NCBI GenBank assembly: GCA_018141845.1
Contig: CP073340.1
Coordinates: forward strand, 1,637,001 to 1,701,000
From: Lachnospiraceae bacterium oral taxon 096
GTDB lineage: Bacteria > Bacillota > Clostridia > Lachnospirales > Lachnospiraceae
Length of the DNA stretch: 64,000 bases
Direction: 5' to 3'
Positions 9,036 to 16,841 of this stretch are shown here, piece after piece; position 1 is the first letter of the stretch; the number at the start of each line of letters is the position of its first letter. The translations under genes and the position numbers were made by a program. The notes under the pieces were generated by a model, which saw only the letters and a list, made by a program, of their open reading frames with translations, ran no database searches and was not told where the DNA came from.

Positions 9036-9641
9036 ATGATGGAGATTGGAATATTGGGGGGGACTTTTGACCCCATTCACAATGGGCATTTGCAACTTGC
9101 ACAACATGCGATGGAGCAATTTCAGTTGGATAAGATTTGGCTAATGCCCTCTCCAAATCCACCACACAAGGTGGAAAAAAAGGTGACGGATTATGCGATG
9201 CGGGCAGAGATGGTTGAGTTGGCCATTTCTGGTTTTTTACACTTTGAACGCTCTGATTTTGAAAATCAAAGAGGGGGAAAAAGTTATACAAGTGACACCT
9301 TGCAGGCACTAAGAGAGCAATACCCTGAGATTCAGTTTTCTTTTATTATGGGAGCAGATTCGCTCTATGAAATTGAAACTTGGCATAGACCAGAGGTGAT
9401 TTTCTCTTTGGCAAGAATTTTAGTTGCAATGCGAGATTACCAAAAAGAACACAGGGAATTGAGCGTGCAATCAAAGTATTTGCGTGAGAAGTATTTGGCA
9501 GATATTGAATTCATTTCCTATCCACGGGTAGATATTTCATCAGAGCAAATTCGTCAGTTGTGTAGAGAAAAAGGCTCAATTGCCTCCTATGTGCCGGCAA
9601 AGGTTTTGGAGTTTATCAAACAGCATCATTTATATCAGTGA
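9036..9641 (+). CDS. nadD: Nicotinate-nucleotide adenylyltransferase
   Basis: NadD joins nicotinate mononucleotide to AMP, giving deamido-NAD. The nucleotidyltransferase signature GGTFDPIHNGHL is at the N-terminus, with MPSPNPPHK and the late SSEQIRQL motif (ISSTxIR type). About 201 residues, normal length. GTGAGGA at 9024 looks like a ribosome site rather than a GTG start, so I place the start at the ATG at 9036; the next ATG at 9039 is equally possible. It overlaps nothing and is followed eight bases later by yqeK. Confidence 0.96.
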   Translation: MMEIGILGGTFDPIHNGHLQLAQHAMEQFQLDKIWLMPSPNPPHKVEKKVTDYAMRAEMVELAISGFLHFERSDFENQRGGKSYTSDTLQALREQYPEIQFSFIMGADSLYEIETWHRPEVIFSLARILVAMRDYQKEHRELSVQSKYLREKYLADIEFISYPRVDISSEQIRQLCREKGSIASYVPAKVLEFIKQHHLYQ

Positions 9642-9649
9642 GGTAAAAA

Positions 9650-10258
9650 ATGAATATAGAAGAGTTGCTAGCTATTCGAGCGAAGTTAAAAGAGAATTTA
9701 AAGCCAGAGCGATATGAGCATACACTTGGTGTGGCATTTACATCGGCTGCATTGGCCATGCGTTATGGTGCGGATATTAGAAAGGCAGAGCTTGCAGGAC
9801 TTTTACACGACTGTGCAAAAAACTATAAAACAGAGGAGTTGATTTCTATGTGTAAAGCAGCAGGAATTGAACTCACAGAAAATGAATTACAGGCACCACA
9901 AGTACTCCATGCCGTTTATGCACCTGTACTGGCCAGAGCGGCCTATGGAATTGAAGATGAGGAAGTTTTGTCGGCACTGCGCTGGCATACCACAGGTCAT
10001 GCCAATATGACCTTACTGGAAAAGATTGTCTATATTGCTGATTACATTGAACCTAGGAGAGAAAAAGCAGACAATTTGGCACAGGTGCGGGGAATGGCAT
10101 TTTTGGATATTGATGCGACATTGTATCGAATTACAGTGGATACGATTGAGTTTTTAAAAAAGAGAGGCGTTTGGATTGATCGCTTTACAGTGGAATGTTT
10201 TGAATGGTTAGAGAAGGAGGGAATCAATGACAAGAGAGATTTTAAGTCAAATCTATAA
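9650..10258 (+). CDS. yqeK: HD-domain hydrolase YqeK
   Basis: A 202-residue HD-superfamily protein. YqeK of Gram-positives is known as a symmetrical diadenosine tetraphosphatase. The metal motif is visible as RYEHTLGVA, then LLHDCAK (the HD pair) and RWHTTGHANMTLLEKIVYIADYIEP. It lies between nadD and rsfS, a conserved order in Firmicutes. Its last 32 bases overlap the start of rsfS. Confidence 0.93.
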   Translation: MNIEELLAIRAKLKENLKPERYEHTLGVAFTSAALAMRYGADIRKAELAGLLHDCAKNYKTEELISMCKAAGIELTENELQAPQVLHAVYAPVLARAAYGIEDEEVLSALRWHTTGHANMTLLEKIVYIADYIEPRREKADNLAQVRGMAFLDIDATLYRITVDTIEFLKKRGVWIDRFTVECFEWLEKEGINDKRDFKSNL

Positions 10259-10574
10259 GGCTTTGGATGACAAAAAAGGCATTGACATTCGCATGATTGA
10301 CATTGGAAAAATTTCTTCCATGGCCGATTACTTTGTCATTGCAAGTGCAAACAATGACAATCAAATTCAGGCGATGGTCGATGCTGTCGAAGAAAATTTG
10401 CAAAAAATTGATGTTGTTCCAAAGAGCATTGAGGGACAAAAGCGTGCAAATTGGATTTTGATGGATTATCAAGATATTGTTGTTCACATCTTTGATGTGG
10501 AGAGCAGAGCATTTTATGATTTGGATCGCATTTGGAGCGATGGAATAGAAGTTACAGCAGGCGAGTTGGCGTAG
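10227..10574 (+). CDS. rsfS: Ribosome silencing factor RsfS
   Basis: A 115-residue RsfS (Iojap/YbeB) protein that binds L14 and keeps the subunits apart when nutrients are short. Family motifs are KKGIDIRMIDIG, MADYFVIASANND and the WILMDYQDIVVHIFD block with YDLDRIW. AGAAGGAGG (in yqeK) precedes the ATG. It is the last gene of the obgE run; a strong hairpin follows. Confidence 0.95.
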   Translation: MTREILSQIYKALDDKKGIDIRMIDIGKISSMADYFVIASANNDNQIQAMVDAVEENLQKIDVVPKSIEGQKRANWILMDYQDIVVHIFDVESRAFYDLDRIWSDGIEVTAGELA

Positions 10575-10596
10575 CGTTGATAAGAGAATCGAAAAA

Positions 10597-10638
10597 GGTG
10601 ATGTGACTCATATTGAGTCATGTCACCATAACTTTTTA
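10597..10638 (+). terminator. Strong terminator after rsfS
   Basis: Fourteen-base arms 10597-10610 and 10614-10627 pair fully as RNA (two wobble pairs) around a three-base loop, with A's upstream and CTTTTT a few bases downstream. It ends the obgE-rsfS transcript. Confidence 0.75.
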
Positions 10639-10686
10639 TGTAAAAAAGTTCTTCCAGTAGATGAATTAAAATTTAGGGAGAAATAT

Positions 10687-11241
10687 ATGAGAATAGGATT
10701 ATTTAATTATAATAAAGATGAAAAATTAGAATTTAATTATAAGAGATCATGCGGTCTATGGTTAATTGTAGTGGCAGCAGTAATTGCACTCGCTACATTG
10801 ATAGGAGGAAAACAAATAATCAATATGCAAATATTTAGTATTGGATATTTTGTTGCCTTTTTCTCAATAAATATGAATAAAAAATTATTGAATAAATTAT
10901 CCAATGGCACCTCAAGTAAATTTCAAAACAAAGTTTCTTTATATGCCATTATTTTATTATTTATTTTAATGTTTTTGCTAGGTGGACCATTTTTTGAAAC
11001 CAAAAATTGGAGATTAATTTGGTTGGGGGCGTTAATGGCCACGGCATTGCATTTTTTTCCGTACTATTTTGTACATGGAAAATCAATGATTTATTTAGGT
11101 ATTGCTTGTACTATGAATATTGCTACAGGATACATCTTTTCTAGTATTTCATTAGATATAGTAGCGTATATAGATGCATTTATTAAGCTAGTATTTGGCA
11201 TATATCTATTATTTTTTTCCAAGCCATCAAGACAAAGATAA
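10687..11241 (+). CDS. Unknown multi-pass membrane protein
   Basis: I do not recognise this protein with certainty; it resembles small DUF6609-like membrane proteins of clostridia. The 184 residues start MRIGLFNYNKDEKLEFNYKRSCGLW and contain about six hydrophobic spans, including LWLIVVAAVIALATLIGG and YAIILLFILMFLLGG. The start at 10687 is supported by AGGGAG six bases upstream; a longer start at 10603 falls inside the rsfS terminator and is unlikely. The gene is more AT-rich than its neighbours, a possible sign of recent arrival. It is convergent with lexA and stands alone. Function unknown. Confidence 0.7.
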   Translation: MRIGLFNYNKDEKLEFNYKRSCGLWLIVVAAVIALATLIGGKQIINMQIFSIGYFVAFFSINMNKKLLNKLSNGTSSKFQNKVSLYAIILLFILMFLLGGPFFETKNWRLIWLGALMATALHFFPYYFVHGKSMIYLGIACTMNIATGYIFSSISLDIVAYIDAFIKLVFGIYLLFFSKPSRQR

Positions 11242-11260
11242 ATTTTGGTTTATAAAGAGC

Positions 11261-11277
11261 GGGTTGAAAATCAACCC
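11261..11277. terminator. Hairpin between the membrane protein gene and lexA
   Basis: Seven-base perfect arms (11261-11267, 11271-11277) around AAA in the gap of two convergent genes. No clear U tract on the plus strand; on the minus strand CTTT follows. Weak terminator candidate for either gene. Confidence 0.35.
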
Positions 11278-11317
11278 ACCCCAACATTTGATAAAGAATC
11301 TATTTTGTAATCATTTT

Positions 11318-11926
11318 TTACATCATGCGCAGCAATCCAATCACTTTCCCAAGAATCACTACAGAATCTACAATAATTGGCTCCATTGTGCGGTTTTCGG
11401 GCTGCAAGCGGTAGTGCCCATCCTCTTTGTAAAAGCGCTTTACTGTTGCACTGTCCTCAAGTAGAGCCACGACAATATCGCCATTATTGGCATAATTTTG
11501 CTTAGAAACAATAATATCATCATTGTTGTAGATACCAACATCCATCATGGAATCGCCCTTGACTTTGAGCATAAAAGTATCGCTATGAGGAAGGTATCCA
11601 CTTGGCAATGGAAAGTAAGATTGAATATTTTGTTCGGCAAAAATAGGTTCACCAGCGGCAACATTGCCAAGAATAGGAACATTGACAATCTCTCTTCGAG
11701 AAAAGGAGAAGGCATCGTCAATGATCTCAATGGTTCTAGGTTTTGCAGGATCTTTTCGAATCAATCCTTTTTTTTCTAAACTTTCAAGATGAGCATGAAC
11801 AGACGAAGTAGAGCGAAGAGAAACCGCCTTACAGATCTCTCTCACAGATGGCGGATAGCCACGCTTTACAATGGAGTCCTTAATATAGAGCAGAATCTCT
11901 TCCTGCTTTGGTGTTAAACCAGTCAT
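11318..11926 (-). CDS. lexA: SOS repressor LexA
   Basis: A 202-residue LexA. The N-terminal winged helix starts MTGLTPKQEEILLYIKDSI. The self-cleavage bond is Ala-Gly in NVAAGEPIF, the catalytic Ser is in KGDSMMDVGIY and the Lys in ATVKRFYKE. I chose the ATG at 11926 because GGAGGG lies eight bases upstream; the open frame extends further but only through the operator region. Two LexA-type boxes upstream suggest autoregulation. Confidence 0.96.
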   Translation of the reverse strand: MTGLTPKQEEILLYIKDSIVKRGYPPSVREICKAVSLRSTSSVHAHLESLEKKGLIRKDPAKPRTIEIIDDAFSFSRREIVNVPILGNVAAGEPIFAEQNIQSYFPLPSGYLPHSDTFMLKVKGDSMMDVGIYNNDDIIVSKQNYANNGDIVVALLEDSATVKRFYKEDGHYRLQPENRTMEPIIVDSVVILGKVIGLLRMM

Positions 11927-11963
11927 AAAGAATCCCTCCAACTTAAATAATTTTAAAGTTATA

Positions 11964-11977
11964 CTAACATATGTTCG
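11964..11977. promoter_or_regulatory. SOS box 1 upstream of lexA
   Basis: CTAACATATGTTCG, on the other strand CGAACATATGTTAG, matches the Gram-positive LexA operator CGAAC-N4-GTTYG apart from the last bases. It lies 38 bases upstream of the lexA start. Confidence 0.75.
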
Positions 11978-11986
11978 AGAAAAAAT

Positions 11987-12000
11987 CAAACAATTGTTCG
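11987..12000. promoter_or_regulatory. SOS box 2 in the lexA-lacZ gap
   Basis: CAAACAATTGTTCG is a near-perfect palindrome of the same operator type. Its centre is 23 bases (about two helical turns) from box 1, so the repressor could bind both on one face. Box 2 is also about 33 bases upstream of the lacZ -35. Confidence 0.75.
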
Positions 12001-12032
12001 TATAGTTCCACATGATTTTGCATTGCTTTTTC

Positions 12033-12061
12033 TTGCTACGATGGTTTGGGGTTGTTATAAT
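12033..12061 (+). promoter_or_regulatory. Promoter of the beta-galactosidase gene
   Basis: TTGCTA (12033-12038), a 17-base spacer and a perfect TATAAT (12056-12061), 29 bases upstream of the ATG. No sugar-regulator operator or catabolite site is evident to me. Confidence 0.7.
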
Positions 12062-12089
12062 AGAGAAAAATTACCAAGGGAGAGAAAAT

Positions 12090-15000
12090 ATGGAAGGTTT
12101 TTCTTATGAAATTGTTAAAAATCCTAGGATTTTTAAGATGAACACATTGCCAGCACATTCGGATCATATCACTTATCGTTCAGACGAAGAATTGGACAAA
12201 AAAGAGACCAGTTTGAGAAAAAGTTTAAATGGACTTTGGAAATTTTTCTATGCAAAATCGTATAAGTATGCAATTACAGGATTTGAAAAGAAAGAGTATT
12301 CATGCGATGATTGGGATGATATTTCGGTGCCAGCTCATATTCAAATGGAAGGCTATGATCGTCCACAATATGTCAATGTGGAGTATCCATGGGATGGAAG
12401 GGAAGAGATTGCTCCACCAGAGTTACCTGAGCGATTTAATCCTGTGGCTAGCTATGCCAAGGAATTTGTACTGCCCAAACAATGGGAGGGAGAGAGAATA
12501 TTTATCTCTTTTCAGGGCGTGGAAAGTGCCTTTGCTCTCTGGCTCAATGGGGAGTTTATCGGATACAGTGAAGACAGCTTTACACCGTCAGAATTTGAAC
12601 TCACACCGTCAATACAAAAGGAAAACAAATTGGCAGTTCAGGTGTTTAAGTGGAGTTCTTCGAGTTGGTTAGAAGATCAAGATTTTTTCCGATTTTCTGG
12701 AATTTTTCGTGATGTCTATCTCTATACGATTCCAAGAGCTCATATCTATGATATCAAGATTGAGCCAACACTTGATGATAAGTTAAAAAAAGCAACCCTT
12801 GATGTGGAGATGAAGTTTGAGGGACTTCCATGGCAGGCCAATTATGTCCTAAGTTATAAGGGAAAACCTGTTCTGATGGGCTCAGTGGATACGCAAAAGG
12901 TAAAGAGATTTCGAGTGAATTTTGATAATCCATTTCTTTGGAGTGCAGAAAAGCCCAATTTATATGATTTAAAGATTCAGCTATTTGATGACAAAAATAA
13001 AGTGATGGAAGTGATTCAGGAAAAAGTTGGTTTTCGCAAATTTGTGCTTGATGGGGGAATAATGAAACTCAATGGAAAGCGCATTGTGTTTAAAGGTGTC
13101 AATCGCCATGAATTTTCCTGTGATACAGGGCGAGTTGTTGCTAAGGAAGATGTAGAAAAAGATGTGTTGATGATGAAGCAAAATAACATCAATGGCATTC
13201 GAACTTCACATTATCCAAATGGTGAGCATCTCTATCGGCTCTGTGATGAGCAGGGATTGTATATGATTGCTGAAAATAATATGGAAAGTCATGGTCTTTG
13301 GGAGAGAACGGTGCAAAGAAATTTTGATCGAGCACAGATCTTGCCAGGAGATAATGAAGAGTATTTGCCGATGATGCTTGACCGTGTCAATTCGGCCTAT
13401 CAAAAGGATAAAAATCACCCGTCCATCTTAATTTGGTCGTGTGGAAATGAATCTTTTGGGGGAAGCGTCATTCAAAGAATGGCGGATCGCTTTAGAGAAC
13501 TTGACCCTCATCGCTTGGTGCACTACGAGGGAATATTTTGGGATCGGCGATATCCAAATTCATCGGATATGGAAAGCCAAATGTATACCAGTGTCGCCAA
13601 TATTGAGAAATTTTTGAGAGAACACAAGGAAAAGCCGTTGATTTGTTGTGAGTATGCCCATGCAATGGGAAATTCTAATGGTGCATTGTTTAAATATACA
13701 GACCTTTCGGATCGGGAACCAAGATATCAGGGCGGATTTATTTGGGATTTTGTGGATCAAACCATTCGAAAGAAAAATCGCTATGGCGAGGAATTTATGG
13801 CCTATGGCGGAGACTTTTTGGACCGACCAAGTGACTACAATTTTTCAGCCAATGGCATTGTCGATGGACAAAGAAGAGCCTATGCCAAGATGCAGGAAGT
13901 AAAATTTAATTATCAAAATATTACGGCCACATTTCGAAATGACCAAGGCAGTCTCTTTATGAAGGTGAAAAACAAGCATTTATTTACATGGACATCGGAA
14001 TATGATTGCACAGTGACCATAGAATGTGAAGGGGAGCTATTGAGAAAAATTGTTTGTCCTGTGGATGTTGCCCCTCTTGGAGAAGTGGAGATTTTGTTGC
14101 CATTGACGCTTCCAAAGGAGGCAGGAGAGTACACACTGAATGCCTATTTTACATTAAAAGAGGATAGAGCTTGGGCAAGGAGAGGATATGAAGTGGCCTT
14201 TGGACAGGGTGTATTTGTCGTCGATGGTCAGAAAAAGAAGGAGGAGAAAAAGAAGAAGTTAACCCTAATTCGTGGAACATACAATGTGGGAATTCGTGGA
14301 GAAAACTTTGAAGTGCTCTTTTCCTATTTGCAGGGCGGATTAGTGTCCTATCGCTATGGCGGAAGAGAAATGTTGGAGAAAAAACCAAGACCTAATTTTT
14401 GGAGGGCACCAGTTGACAATGACAGGGGAAATCAAATGCCATTTCGCTATGCAAGTTGGAAGAGTGCAAGTCTTTATCAAATCTTTGTGCCAAAAAATGA
14501 GAGGGCAAGAGACTTAGTAGAAATTGAGGAAAAAGAAGAGGGCATTCGCTTGACCTTTACCTATAAGTTGGCCACAGAACCAGTAAGTATGATTGACATT
14601 GCCTATACCGTGAGCGGGGATGGAAGTGTAAAAGTAGAGATGACATATGATCCTATTCTAGGTGTTACGCCAATGCCTGAATTTGGTATGCTCTTTACTT
14701 TAAATGCAGATTATGATCAGATCACCTATTATGGAAGAGGACCGCTAGAAAATTATTGCGACCGAAATCAAGGGGCAAGACTTGGCGTGTTTGAGACGAC
14801 AGCAAGAGAAAATGTGGAAAATTATATTGTACCACAGGAGACAGGAAATCGCACAGGTGTGCGCTGGGCCAAGGTGACAGATAAAAAGGGCAGGGGAATG
14901 AGATTTAGTTCCGACGAAATGGAATTTTGTGCCACACCATATACTCCAGAGCAACTAGAGGAAGCGAGTCATCCGTATGAATTGCCTAAAATTCATCATA

Positions 15001-15131
15001 CCATTGTTCGGTGTAATTGGAAACAGATGGGAATTGGCGGAGATGATAGCTGGGGGGCCAATACCCATGATGAATATGTCCTGCCAAATGCAATGAGAAT
15101 CCAATTTACCTTTACTTTTAAGGGAATATAA
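12090..15131 (+). CDS. lacZ: GH2 beta-galactosidase
   Basis: A 1013-residue glycoside hydrolase family 2 enzyme of the large LacZ type, splitting lactose and other beta-galactosides. It has no signal peptide, so it is cytoplasmic. Order: jelly-roll sugar-binding domain (RFNPVASYAKEFVLP), Ig-like domains, the TIM barrel, then the C-terminal beta domain. The general acid/base is E454 in WSCGNES and the nucleophile E521 in ICCEYAHAMGNSNG. The start at 12090 has AAGGGAGAG upstream; the frame is open further to 12012 but without a ribosome site. It stands alone: no permease, regulator or galactose genes are adjacent, so the natural substrate is not fixed by context. Confidence 0.94.
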   Translation: MEGFSYEIVKNPRIFKMNTLPAHSDHITYRSDEELDKKETSLRKSLNGLWKFFYAKSYKYAITGFEKKEYSCDDWDDISVPAHIQMEGYDRPQYVNVEYPWDGREEIAPPELPERFNPVASYAKEFVLPKQWEGERIFISFQGVESAFALWLNGEFIGYSEDSFTPSEFELTPSIQKENKLAVQVFKWSSSSWLEDQDFFRFSGIFRDVYLYTIPRAHIYDIKIEPTLDDKLKKATLDVEMKFEGLPWQANYVLSYKGKPVLMGSVDTQKVKRFRVNFDNPFLWSAEKPNLYDLKIQLFDDKNKVMEVIQEKVGFRKFVLDGGIMKLNGKRIVFKGVNRHEFSCDTGRVVAKEDVEKDVLMMKQNNINGIRTSHYPNGEHLYRLCDEQGLYMIAENNMESHGLWERTVQRNFDRAQILPGDNEEYLPMMLDRVNSAYQKDKNHPSILIWSCGNESFGGSVIQRMADRFRELDPHRLVHYEGIFWDRRYPNSSDMESQMYTSVANIEKFLREHKEKPLICCEYAHAMGNSNGALFKYTDLSDREPRYQGGFIWDFVDQTIRKKNRYGEEFMAYGGDFLDRPSDYNFSANGIVDGQRRAYAKMQEVKFNYQNITATFRNDQGSLFMKVKNKHLFTWTSEYDCTVTIECEGELLRKIVCPVDVAPLGEVEILLPLTLPKEAGEYTLNAYFTLKEDRAWARRGYEVAFGQGVFVVDGQKKKEEKKKKLTLIRGTYNVGIRGENFEVLFSYLQGGLVSYRYGGREMLEKKPRPNFWRAPVDNDRGNQMPFRYASWKSASLYQIFVPKNERARDLVEIEEKEEGIRLTFTYKLATEPVSMIDIAYTVSGDGSVKVEMTYDPILGVTPMPEFGMLFTLNADYDQITYYGRGPLENYCDRNQGARLGVFETTARENVENYIVPQETGNRTGVRWAKVTDKKGRGMRFSSDEMEFCATPYTPEQLEEASHPYELPKIHHTIVRCNWKQMGIGGDDSWGANTHDEYVLPNAMRIQFTFTFKGI

Positions 15132-15150
15132 AAAAATTTTAAAAAAGTGC

Positions 15151-15179
15151 TTGACAAAGTTAGGGAGGTGGTATATAGT
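15151..15179 (+). promoter_or_regulatory. Promoter of DUF3793-flavodoxin genes
   Basis: TTGACA (15151-15156) and TATAGT (15174-15179) with a 17-base spacer. The promoter overlaps the repeated GTTAGGGAG motif described next. Confidence 0.8.
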
Positions 15180-15194
15180 TAGGGAGTACTAACC
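15159..15194. promoter_or_regulatory. Possible metal-responsive (DtxR-like) operator
   Basis: GTTAGGGAG occurs twice as a direct repeat (15159-15167, 15178-15186), 19 bases apart, and the second copy forms the palindrome GTTAGGGAGTACTAAC (15178-15193). TTAGG...CTAA half-sites recall DtxR/IdeR boxes. The motif covers the spacer, the -10 element and the start point, as expected for a repressor. The regulator is inferred, not shown. Confidence 0.45.
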
Positions 15195-15232
15195 AAGTAA
15201 GGAAACACTAATCGAAAGGAGCGGACAGAAAG

Positions 15233-15835
15233 ATGCCCCCAGAAGTGATTGTTCGAAGCTTAAAAGCAGGAAGAAAGAGCGGAAACGCAGAGCTTCGCTT
15301 TATTATGCAGAGTGCACCCGTCTTAAAGGGATTGAAAACATCCAATATGCTCTTTTTGACCGATGCAGAATTGGGACTTCTCATTGGGGAATTGCGTGAG
15401 TCGGGATTACATATTTTTATGTTGTATTCGACAAACGAGAGGCATCTGGTGCTCATTTATCGAGAGGCACAGCTAAAGCAATATATTCAAACAGATGAAG
15501 TTCGATCTTTTTTGAATGGCTATGGCTATCAAGGTGCAGACTTACATCGATGTCTTTTGATATTAAAAGAAAGAATTCAATTCTTTTATGGTGTGAGAAA
15601 TATTTTTCCACATGAAATCGGTGTATTTTTGGGTTACCCGCTGTGTGATGTGTTGGGATTTATCAAGCATCATGGTGAGCGATGTCTGTGCAGTGGTTAC
15701 TGGAAGGTGTATGACCATATGTCAAGTACAAAGGAACTCTTCTTTGCCTTTGATCAAGCAAGAGAAGAGGCCATGCAAGAATGGTTTGCAGGTAAGAAAA
15801 TGAGAGAGATTATCTGCAGAAATGAAAATATCTAG
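15233..15835 (+). CDS. DUF3793 family protein
   Basis: A 200-residue protein of the DUF3793 family as I recall it, with APVLKGLKTSNML, the GVFLGYPLCDVLGFI block and GERCLCSGYWKVYD. Family members in clostridia are commonly found beside flavodoxin or ferrous-iron transport genes, and here a flavodoxin follows 15 bases later. No catalytic motif or membrane span is seen; the two or three conserved cysteines in the C-terminal half could bind metal or haem, which is a guess. AAAGGAG lies 11 bases before the ATG. Promoter and operator above suggest control by a metal. Confidence 0.8.
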   Translation: MPPEVIVRSLKAGRKSGNAELRFIMQSAPVLKGLKTSNMLFLTDAELGLLIGELRESGLHIFMLYSTNERHLVLIYREAQLKQYIQTDEVRSFLNGYGYQGADLHRCLLILKERIQFFYGVRNIFPHEIGVFLGYPLCDVLGFIKHHGERCLCSGYWKVYDHMSSTKELFFAFDQAREEAMQEWFAGKKMREIICRNENI

Positions 15836-15850
15836 GAGGTTTTACGAACG

Positions 15851-16282
15851 ATGGAAAAAGTTTATGTTGTATATTGGAGCCAGACAGGAAATACAGAAGC
15901 AATGGCAAATATGCTAAAGAGTGGAGTTGAGGCAGCAGGTGCAACAGCTGAGCTTTTAGAGGCCTCAAATGCAGATGCGGACACATTGGCACAAGCAAGT
16001 GGCTTTGCTATTGGTTGTCCAGCAATGGGTGCAGAAGAGCTTGAGGATTCCGTGGTAGAACCTTTAGTAGAAGCCTTAGAGAGCAAGGTGGCTGGAAAGA
16101 ATTTAGTTCTTTTTGGATCCTATGACTGGGGCGATGGAGAATGGATGCGCACTTGGGTTGACCGCATGAAGGCAGCAGGTGCAAATATTGTCGGCGGTGA
16201 AGGCATTATCGCAAACAATGAGCCAGATGCAGAGGCAGAGAAAGCGTTAAAGGCTGCTGGTGAGGCATTGGCAAAGTTATAG
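15851..16282 (+). CDS. Flavodoxin
   Basis: A 143-residue short-chain flavodoxin carrying FMN as a low-potential electron carrier, usually replacing ferredoxin when iron is scarce. The FMN phosphate loop is WSQTGNTEAMA near residue 10; FGSYDWGDGEWMRTW is the isoalloxazine-contact loop. The acidic helix DADTLAQ is typical. It is co-transcribed with the DUF3793 gene and preceded by AGGAGG. The shared upstream site, if iron-responsive, would fit the flavodoxin role. Confidence 0.95.
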   Translation: MEKVYVVYWSQTGNTEAMANMLKSGVEAAGATAELLEASNADADTLAQASGFAIGCPAMGAEELEDSVVEPLVEALESKVAGKNLVLFGSYDWGDGEWMRTWVDRMKAAGANIVGGEGIIANNEPDAEAEKALKAAGEALAKL

Positions 16283-16381
16283 TTTTGGTTTTAATCACTC
16301 CTTGTTATTCAACGCAAAGATGACTTGAGTGTTTAAAATATAGTGTTACACATATTGAAATTTCCTCTTACTTTTGGAAAA

Positions 16382-16415
16382 ACGGATGAGCCTTGAGCAA
16401 GCTTATCCGTTTTTT
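16382..16415 (+). terminator. Terminator after flavodoxin
   Basis: Ten-base arms 16382-16391 and 16401-16410 with one wobble pair and an inner CTTG/CAAG pair, followed by a run of six T's. Strong intrinsic terminator. Confidence 0.85.
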
Positions 16416-16417
16416 CT

Positions 16418-16446
16418 TTGTAAAAATGCCACAAATATAGTATAAT
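16418..16446 (+). promoter_or_regulatory. Promoter of the ArsC-like/polyamine operon
   Basis: TTGTAA (16418-16423) and a perfect TATAAT (16441-16446), 17 bases apart, directly after the flavodoxin terminator. Confidence 0.7.
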
Positions 16447-16487
16447 AAACCAACTATAGAATGAGATTTTTAAAGGTGGGAAGAGGA

Positions 16488-16841
16488 ATGTTATTTGTAG
16501 AATATCCAAAGTGTTCGACATGCAAAAAGGCAAAGCAGTGGCTTTTGGAAAATGGATTTTCATTTGAAGATCGGGATATTAAATTAGATAATCCAAGGGC
16601 AGAGGAAATTGAAAAATGGCATAAAAGGAGTCAGATGCCACTAAAGAAGTTTTTTAATACCAGTGGTTTAGTCTACAAAAGTCTGGGATTAAAGGACAAG
16701 TTGCCCAATATGAGTGAGAAAGAGATGTATGCGATATTGGCAACAGATGGAATGCTTTTGAAGTGTCCCATCGTTGTGACAGAGGACAAGGTTTTCGTAG
16801 GATTTAAGGTTGATGAATGGGAGAAGGGGTTAAAAAGTTAG
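16488..16841 (+). CDS. ArsC/Spx-family thioredoxin-fold protein
   Basis: A 117-residue protein of the arsenate reductase/Spx superfamily. The N-terminal redox motif is KCSTCKKAKQWL (CxxC), followed by DIKLDNPRAEEIEKW and the conserved late KCPIVVTEDKVFVGF segment. Members act as thiol reductases or as RNA-polymerase-binding stress regulators; I cannot tell which. The start at 16488 has GGTGGG seven bases upstream. Its stop codon directly abuts the ATG of the speA-like gene, so it is the first gene of the polyamine transcript, an association without an obvious reason. Confidence 0.85.
   Translation: MLFVEYPKCSTCKKAKQWLLENGFSFEDRDIKLDNPRAEEIEKWHKRSQMPLKKFFNTSGLVYKSLGLKDKLPNMSEKEMYAILATDGMLLKCPIVVTEDKVFVGFKVDEWEKGLKS

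Noticed and set aside
10603..10686. Longer start of the membrane protein
   Set aside because: It lies in the rsfS terminator; AGGGAG supports the start at 10687.
11195..11464. 89-codon plus-strand frame at the lexA 3' end
   Set aside because: Antisense to lexA and overlapping the end of the membrane gene; no ribosome site.
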